A DNA stretch of 64,000 nt from assembly GCA_964624585.1 (NCBI GenBank), contig CAZUXE010000005.1, positions 22,808 to 86,807 of the forward strand, read 5' to 3'. The DNA is from CAZUXE01 sp964624585. Its GTDB lineage: Bacteria > Hydrothermota > Tepidihabitantia > B3-TA06. Made by a program: the position numbers and the translations under genes. Shown here piece by piece: positions 60,199 to 64,000 of this stretch. The notes under the pieces are model-generated. The model was not told the origin of the DNA. It worked only from the letters and a program-made list of their open reading frames with translations, and ran no database searches. Position 1 is the first letter of the stretch. Each line of letters starts with the position of its first letter.

Positions 60199-61544
60199 AA
60201 GCACCTCAGACTGTTGAAGATATCGCTGTATTTTGTTCCGGCAAGTGTACTGGAGAGTATATTGACAACTAAGGCTTCAAACTTATCAGGTAACAGACGC
60301 AGGGATGCGGCGGGTAGGCTGCAAGTTAAGTTACGGAGATTACAGATGTTACAGGTATTAGGAAGGATGTTGCGGAAGATATCATGAGATATGCTGCGGG
60401 ATGAGTTAGGTGTATTAGGTGTGTTACGGGTATTACGGGTGTTACGAGTGTTACGGGTGTTACGGGTGTTACGGAGGATGTTCTGGGAGTTAGAGTGAAG
60501 GAGGGTTGTGTTGCGGATATTATGGAGGGTATTACGGGGTGTATTACGGGGGATGTTACGAGTGGTGTTACGAGGGGTGTTACGGGTGGTGTTACGGGTG
60601 GTGTGGTTAGGCAAAGGTTTTCTTATCTTCGTCACACAAAACCCTTCCCCGTCATGCTTATGAGGAAAGAGACGCAAAATGTTTTTAACCTGAGGATTAA
60701 ATTCCTCACCGCGCCATGAAAAAAACCCTGGCGATACGTTAAGTCCTTGTAATTCAATAGGTTCAATTATCGCTTCAGGAATTTTATTCAAAAGATGACT
60801 AACAATCGCTTCATTTTCTTCAGGGGCGAATGTACAAGTTGAATAAACCATAACCCCTCCCGGCTTCAAACAATAGTAGGCAGACATTATCAATTTACGT
60901 TGAGTTGCAGAGACCCGCTTGATGGTTCCTTCGCTCCACAGGTCAAGTGTTCTCAGCGACCGACACAGTGTACCTTCTGAAGAACATGGAGCGTCAAGCA
61001 AAACCCTATCAAAACTCTCGGCGGCAAAATGTCCCCATGCCGCGCCCGGGAGCCTTGTAACAACGGTATTTATGACCCCAGAGCGGTCAAGGTTACCTGT
61101 CAAAGGAGGAATACGTTTAATTGATATATCGTTGGCCACTAAAAGTCCTGTATTCTCCATTGCAGCCGCTATTTGAGTAGTTTTTGAACCTGGTGCTGCG
61201 GATATATCCAAAACTTCCTCATAAGGCTGCGGATCTAGAACGGTTACAGGAATTGTTGAAGAAGCGTCCTGAACGTATATCAAACCAAGAAAATGTTCAA
61301 TAAGATTACCCAACTTAGTACGCACACCTGTACGAAAAACAAGCTCATTCCACCCTGTCTGGCGCGGTTGAAGATGGGCAAGCGCTTCAAGCGTTTTCTC
61401 CTTGCTGCCTTTAAGAGGATTTATACGAAAGGTCTGCGATGGAGGTGCAAGCAAAGCCGGAACAAAATCATCAATATTAAAACCCATTTCACTAAATCTG
61501 GCCAGCATCGCCTGAGGAAGCTCCAAACTCCGCCTAGCTCCCAA
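60195..61544 (-). CDS. m5C rRNA/tRNA methyltransferase (RsmF/NSUN family) with Arg-Asn-Thr repeat tail
   Basis: 449 residues from TTG 61544, which has GGAG 7 nt upstream; TTG 61550 is too close to it. SAM-dependent cytosine-5 RNA methyltransferase: FRINPLK, YVQDASSTIPVTVLDPQP, DISAAPGSKTTQIAA, VLLDAPCSSEGT and VYSTCTFAPEENE (both catalytic cysteines present). The catalytic domain ends near FCVTKIRKPL (about 310). About 95 residues of low-complexity RNT/TRNT follow, encoded by the minisatellite, then about 43 unique residues. The usual PUA-like end is a separate coupled ORF. Confidence 0.88.
   Translation of the reverse strand: MGARRSLELPQAMLARFSEMGFNIDDFVPALLAPPSQTFRINPLKGSKEKTLEALAHLQPRQTGWNELVFRTGVRTKLGNLIEHFLGLIYVQDASSTIPVTVLDPQPYEEVLDISAAPGSKTTQIAAAMENTGLLVANDISIKRIPPLTGNLDRSGVINTVVTRLPGAAWGHFAAESFDRVLLDAPCSSEGTLCRSLRTLDLWSEGTIKRVSATQRKLIMSAYYCLKPGGVMVYSTCTFAPEENEAIVSHLLNKIPEAIIEPIELQGLNVSPGFFSWRGEEFNPQVKNILRLFPHKHDGEGFCVTKIRKPLPNHTTRNTTRNTPRNTTRNIPRNTPRNTLHNIRNTTLLHSNSQNILRNTRNTRNTRNTRNTRNTPNTPNSSRSISHDIFRNILPNTCNICNLRNLTCSLPAASLRLLPDKFEALVVNILSSTLAGTKYSDIFNSLRCL
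60325..60612. repeat. Minisatellite of 9- and 12-bp units, core GGTGTTACGG
   Basis: Six 9-bp units (consensus TGTTACGGG) at 60422-60475, then degenerate sequence, then about six 12-bp units (consensus GTGGTGTTACGG) at about 60537-60605, flanked by decayed copies. On the coding (minus) strand it reads Arg-Asn-Thr. The periods are multiples of three, so the frame survives changes in copy number. Confidence 0.88.
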
Positions 61545-62008
61545 GAGCAAACTCCTTTATTGGAATAAATTGACAGCAAGGCTCCAATTTATATGGCCGG
61601 TAATTAAAGCAAGGTTCAGTAAAGCAAGCGTTACCGGGTTCTGCAAGACTAAGCGACGTATTCTCACAAGTTAGATGGTGAGATATAGGGCTACACTGTT
61701 TGCGCCAGACTAGGACGCCTTTGTTTGCAACAATAAACTGAAGACCTTTATTAAAATACCGTTTACGCACGATACCTAATTCCCAAGCTTTCGTGTTCAA
61801 ACAAATTATCAAAGCTCAAGAATTGCATAAAGCTACTGTGAGAAGATCTATATTATTAAGCCCATTTGGAAAACGGCTAAGCCCTACCCAAAACTTTGAA
61901 AGCTGGGATACTCTATCGTTGTAATAGTTCAAGGATACAGTTTTTATAAACCCCTTCGGCAGGTAAGGTGAAAGCGATATGTTGAAGCTAAATAAAATTG
62001 ACAATACC
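61545..62008. other. Region between gcvPA and the methyltransferase
   Basis: About 460 bp. On the minus strand one frame is open from 62004 to 61534 except for a single TGA at 61818-61816. Neither part has a Shine-Dalgarno or a family I recognise; both need TTG starts. It could be a decayed gene. No terminator or promoter is convincing. Confidence 0.35.
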
Positions 62009-63352
62009 CTAGACTACTGACGCCAAGGCGTCTACATAGGCGTCCATCTCCTGCTTAGTCCGTTTTTCGGTAACCGCTACAAGAAGGAGATTTGAATAAG
62101 CCTCATTAAAACGCCCCAAGTCTATTCCTGCAAGAAAACCCTTTTCCAGCATAGCGTCTACAATTTCTAAAGCAGGCTTAGGTGTCCGAATTACAAATTC
62201 CTTAAAGAAAGGTCTATGAAAAGCCATTTCGCAACCAGGCAGTTTTGACAGTCTTTCCGCCAGATAATGAGCTTTCTGAACGCAAAGATTAGCCATTTCA
62301 CTTATTCCTTCCTTGCCGACAACGGCCATAAAAACAGAGGCGGCAAGTGCGCAAAGCGCCTGATTGGTGCAGATATTCGAGGTAGCCTTTTCACGTCTTA
62401 TATGTTGTTCCCTTGTCTGAAGGGTCATAACAAAGCCGTCTTTTTCGTCCAAATCACGGGTTCTGCCAATAATTCTACCCGGCATACGCCTGATATATTC
62501 TTTACGGGCGGTAAAAATTCCCAAATAGGGACCGCCGAACCCTTGGGCAAGTCCAAGAGACTGACCTTCGGCAACCGCAATATCGGCTTCATAGGTTCCG
62601 GGAGGCTCAAGAAGTCCCAAGGAGATGGGATCAACAGAGGCAACCAAAAACGTACCCGCAGTATGAACCTTGTTGGATATTTCGTATATGGATTCAAGGT
62701 TACCGAAAAAGTTTGGATGCTGTATAATAACTGCGGCTACATCATCTGTAAGCTGCTCTGTCAATTTGGAAACGTCAACAATCCCCTCTTCACAGGCTAT
62801 CTCTTCCACCGGAATGTTTAGTCCGGCTGAATAGGTTTTAAGAACCTGCTTGTGATAAGGATTCAGGCTGCCGGCAACCAATATTTTATGACGAAGGGTA
62901 AGGTCGCGCGCCATATGCACCGCCTCACCAAGAGCCGAAGCGCCATCGTATACCGATGCGTTAGATACATCCATATTGAACAATTCGCAAATCATAGACT
63001 GGTATTCGTAAATAGAAGTCAATGTACCCTGACTTACCTCAGGCTGATAGGGTGTATATGCTGTATAGAATTCTGGACGTGAAATAACGTAGTCAACCAG
63101 TGCAGGTACAGCGTGGTCGTATACCCCGCCTCCAAGGAAACTTGGCATTTGCGACGAATTGCAGTTACAACCTGACATTCCAGAAAGCAACTGACGAGCT
63201 TCGTATTCTGAAAGCGCCGGCGGAAGATTAAGTTCACCCTTAAGACGCAGGTCTTCAGGCAGCGCCTTTATAAGTTCTTCAAAACTTGAAACACCGATGG
63301 TGCTTAAAATCTTGCGGATATCTTCAGGGGTATTGGAGACGAAAGAAGCCAT
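62009..63352 (-). CDS. gcvPA: Glycine dehydrogenase (decarboxylating) subunit 1
   Basis: PLP-fold half of the split P-protein that decarboxylates glycine and passes the aminomethyl group to GcvH. 447 residues from ATG 63352 (GGAAGGA upstream). Motifs: SFLGGGVYDHAVPALVDYVISRPEFYTAYTPYQPEVSQGTL, ASVYDGASALGEAVHMA, QGFGGPYLGIFT, MPGRIIGRTRD, TLQTREQHIRREKATSNICTNQAL. The PLP lysine is carried by subunit 2, which is not in the window. Overlaps the gcvH stop by 1 nt (TGATG). Confidence 0.96.
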   Translation of the reverse strand: MASFVSNTPEDIRKILSTIGVSSFEELIKALPEDLRLKGELNLPPALSEYEARQLLSGMSGCNCNSSQMPSFLGGGVYDHAVPALVDYVISRPEFYTAYTPYQPEVSQGTLTSIYEYQSMICELFNMDVSNASVYDGASALGEAVHMARDLTLRHKILVAGSLNPYHKQVLKTYSAGLNIPVEEIACEEGIVDVSKLTEQLTDDVAAVIIQHPNFFGNLESIYEISNKVHTAGTFLVASVDPISLGLLEPPGTYEADIAVAEGQSLGLAQGFGGPYLGIFTARKEYIRRMPGRIIGRTRDLDEKDGFVMTLQTREQHIRREKATSNICTNQALCALAASVFMAVVGKEGISEMANLCVQKAHYLAERLSKLPGCEMAFHRPFFKEFVIRTPKPALEIVDAMLEKGFLAGIDLGRFNEAYSNLLLVAVTEKRTKQEMDAYVDALASVV

Positions 63353-63744
63353 CAATGTCCTTCCGCGGTAAGAAACTCCTTATAGCCTGCAGCATCCATG
63401 AGGTTTGAAATTGCGTTTTCGTCTTTGAGTTCTATTTTCACAATCCATCCCTCACCGAACGCGTCTTTATTTATTATTTCCGGATTAGCGGTCAAATTGT
63501 TATTTACTTCAACAATTTTACCTGCAACCGGAGCGTAAAGGTCAGATACCGCTTTAACCGCTTCAATTACGCCAATGGAATCTTCGGCGGCTACTTCGCG
63601 ACCTGGCTCAGGAAGTTCAACCATAACGATATCGGAGAGTTCGCCCTGGGCAAAATCGGTAATGCCCACTGTTGCAATATTCCCTTCGACCTTTACCCAC
63701 TCGTGGGATTTAGAGTATTTTAACTCATCAGGGACGTTGGCCAT
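63352..63744 (-). CDS. gcvH: Glycine cleavage system H protein
   Basis: Lipoyl carrier of the glycine cleavage complex. 130 residues from ATG 63744 (AGGAGG 4 nt upstream). YSKSHEWVKVEGNIATVGITDFAQGELSDIVMVELPEPG and the lipoylation site DSIGVIEAVKAVSDLYAPVAGKI (Lys in EAVKA) are clear. First gene of a two-gene unit with gcvPA; gcvT is not upstream, an LRR protein gene is. Confidence 0.97.
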   Translation of the reverse strand: MANVPDELKYSKSHEWVKVEGNIATVGITDFAQGELSDIVMVELPEPGREVAAEDSIGVIEAVKAVSDLYAPVAGKIVEVNNNLTANPEIINKDAFGEGWIVKIELKDENAISNLMDAAGYKEFLTAEGH

Positions 63745-63754
63745 TATTCCTCCT

Positions 63755-63770
63755 GACGTCAACTATTATA
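63755..63770 (-). promoter_or_regulatory. gcvH promoter -10 and palindrome
   Basis: TATAAT at 63770-63765 without a convincing -35. TGACGTCA palindrome follows directly (about 63755-63762), then the AGGAGG. No glycine riboswitch fits: the leader is about 14 nt. Confidence 0.5.
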
Positions 63771-63867
63771 ACTACAAATTTGATTTTATAACTGAAAGCA
63801 ACTTTGCTTAACTTAGCCGATTATATATGAAGCGTGAATACTGTCAAGCAAACGCGGCTGCATCCTA

Positions 63868-64000
63868 TTAATGCGGAGAAAGAATATAACAGTTTGGCAA
63901 AGCCTTTTGCAGCTTATCTGCTCCAGCCTCGGTAACGGATGTTTCCCCTAAATATAACTCCCTTAGATTAGTTAAATTACTAAGATAGCTAAGCCCAGCG
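63868..64000 (-). CDS. Leucine-rich-repeat protein, C-terminal fragment
   Basis: Last 43 residues; the gene enters from the right edge. LSYLSNLTNLRELYLGETSVTEAGADKLQKALPNCYILSPH: one complete LxxLxxLxxLxLxxT unit followed by the Gly-Ala-x-x-Leu-x-x-x-Leu-Pro-x-Cys capping end typical of bacterial LRR proteins. Nothing more can be said from this piece. Confidence 0.75.
   Translation of the reverse strand, partial: AGLSYLSNLTNLRELYLGETSVTEAGADKLQKALPNCYILSPH

Noticed and set aside
60325..60612. CRISPR array
   Set aside because: Units are 9 and 12 bp, contiguous, without unique spacers, and no cas genes are near.
61534..62004. Two consecutive minus-strand ORFs in one frame separated by a TGA (61818-61816)
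   Set aside because: Only TTG starts, no Shine-Dalgarno, no recognisable family and low-complexity-free but uninformative sequence. A decayed gene is possible, so it is noted under the intergenic entry rather than called.
63745..63867. Glycine riboswitch before gcvH
   Set aside because: The predicted leader is about 14 nt and no aptamer-like sequence is visible.

Overview
The window reads as one continuous stretch of chromosome (two 100-N assembly gaps, 7271-7370 and 59626-59725) from a diderm, Gram-negative-type bacterium. Evidence for that envelope is a run of signal peptides, lipoprotein boxes, an OmpA-type peptidoglycan-binding domain, ExbB/ExbD/TonB, PorV/UPF0164-like barrels and FlgD-like or T9SS-like C-terminal domains. 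That combination, moderate GC and many orphan envelope proteins suggest an uncultured lineage of the FCB/WOR-3 kind. This placement is inference; no rRNA is present. There are no insertion sequences, prophage genes or CRISPR arrays.

Layout. 1-5.7 kb: clpC (cut by the left edge), then a tRNA-Leu-tig-clpP-clpX transcript, all on the minus strand. 5.9-11.5 kb: a DUF2520 Rossmann protein; an OmpA-family surface protein, tRNA-Glu, a PpiD/SurA-like chaperone and a phosphoesterase. 11.5-15.6 kb: a long minus-strand operon of two nucleotide-sugar genes, ribBA, a small OmdA-domain gene, ribH and nusB. 15.8-25.4 kb: a lipoprotein, then plus-strand dnaE, pcm, tRNA-Pro-hpt-ade-LOG-acyP and a flavodoxin/ferredoxin protein. 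25.5-33.5 kb: an aconitase-family dehydratase pair with a methylisocitrate-lyase-family enzyme under one promoter; rarA; a QueH-UDG fusion, purA and a PorV-like barrel. 34.3-37.9 kb: an Ig-like lipoprotein, a VWA protein and a COG2426 membrane protein. 38.4-52.5 kb: an envelope cluster (ExbB, two ExbDs, TonB, three large TPR proteins, a barrel with a FlgD domain, an Ig-like surface protein). 52.6-56.9 kb: rpmF-plsX followed by a DNRLRE lipoprotein, a barrel and yggS. 57-64 kb: a seven-repeat propeller protein, a small exported peptide, an m5C RNA methyltransferase whose PUA-like part is a separate ORF, gcvPA/gcvH, and the end of a leucine-rich-repeat protein.

Regulation is unusually legible. 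Nearly every operon has a TTGACA/TATAAT-like promoter with a 16-18 bp spacer. Two architectures appear. Five plus-strand lead genes (5900, dnaE, pcm, rarA and the 34301 lipoprotein) place the ATG 5-7 nt after the -10 box, so the mRNAs should be leaderless; clpC and the 15562 epimerase gene come close. Most envelope and metabolic operons instead have a leader with a strong Shine-Dalgarno, often with a short palindrome right after the -10. Four of six tRNA genes sit directly ahead of protein genes with no visible promoter between.

Most notable: a GC-rich 9/12-bp minisatellite (core GGTGTTACGG) lies in two unrelated genes in different reading frames, and in one it forms an Arg-Asn-Thr-rich tail exactly where the methyltransferase is separated from its PUA-like part; a QueH-uracil-DNA-glycosylase fusion; a two-ExbD motor in which one ExbD lacks the membrane aspartate, clustered with TPR scaffolds in an arrangement reminiscent of Agl-Glt machines; and a possible dimethylmalate or methylisocitrate operon.
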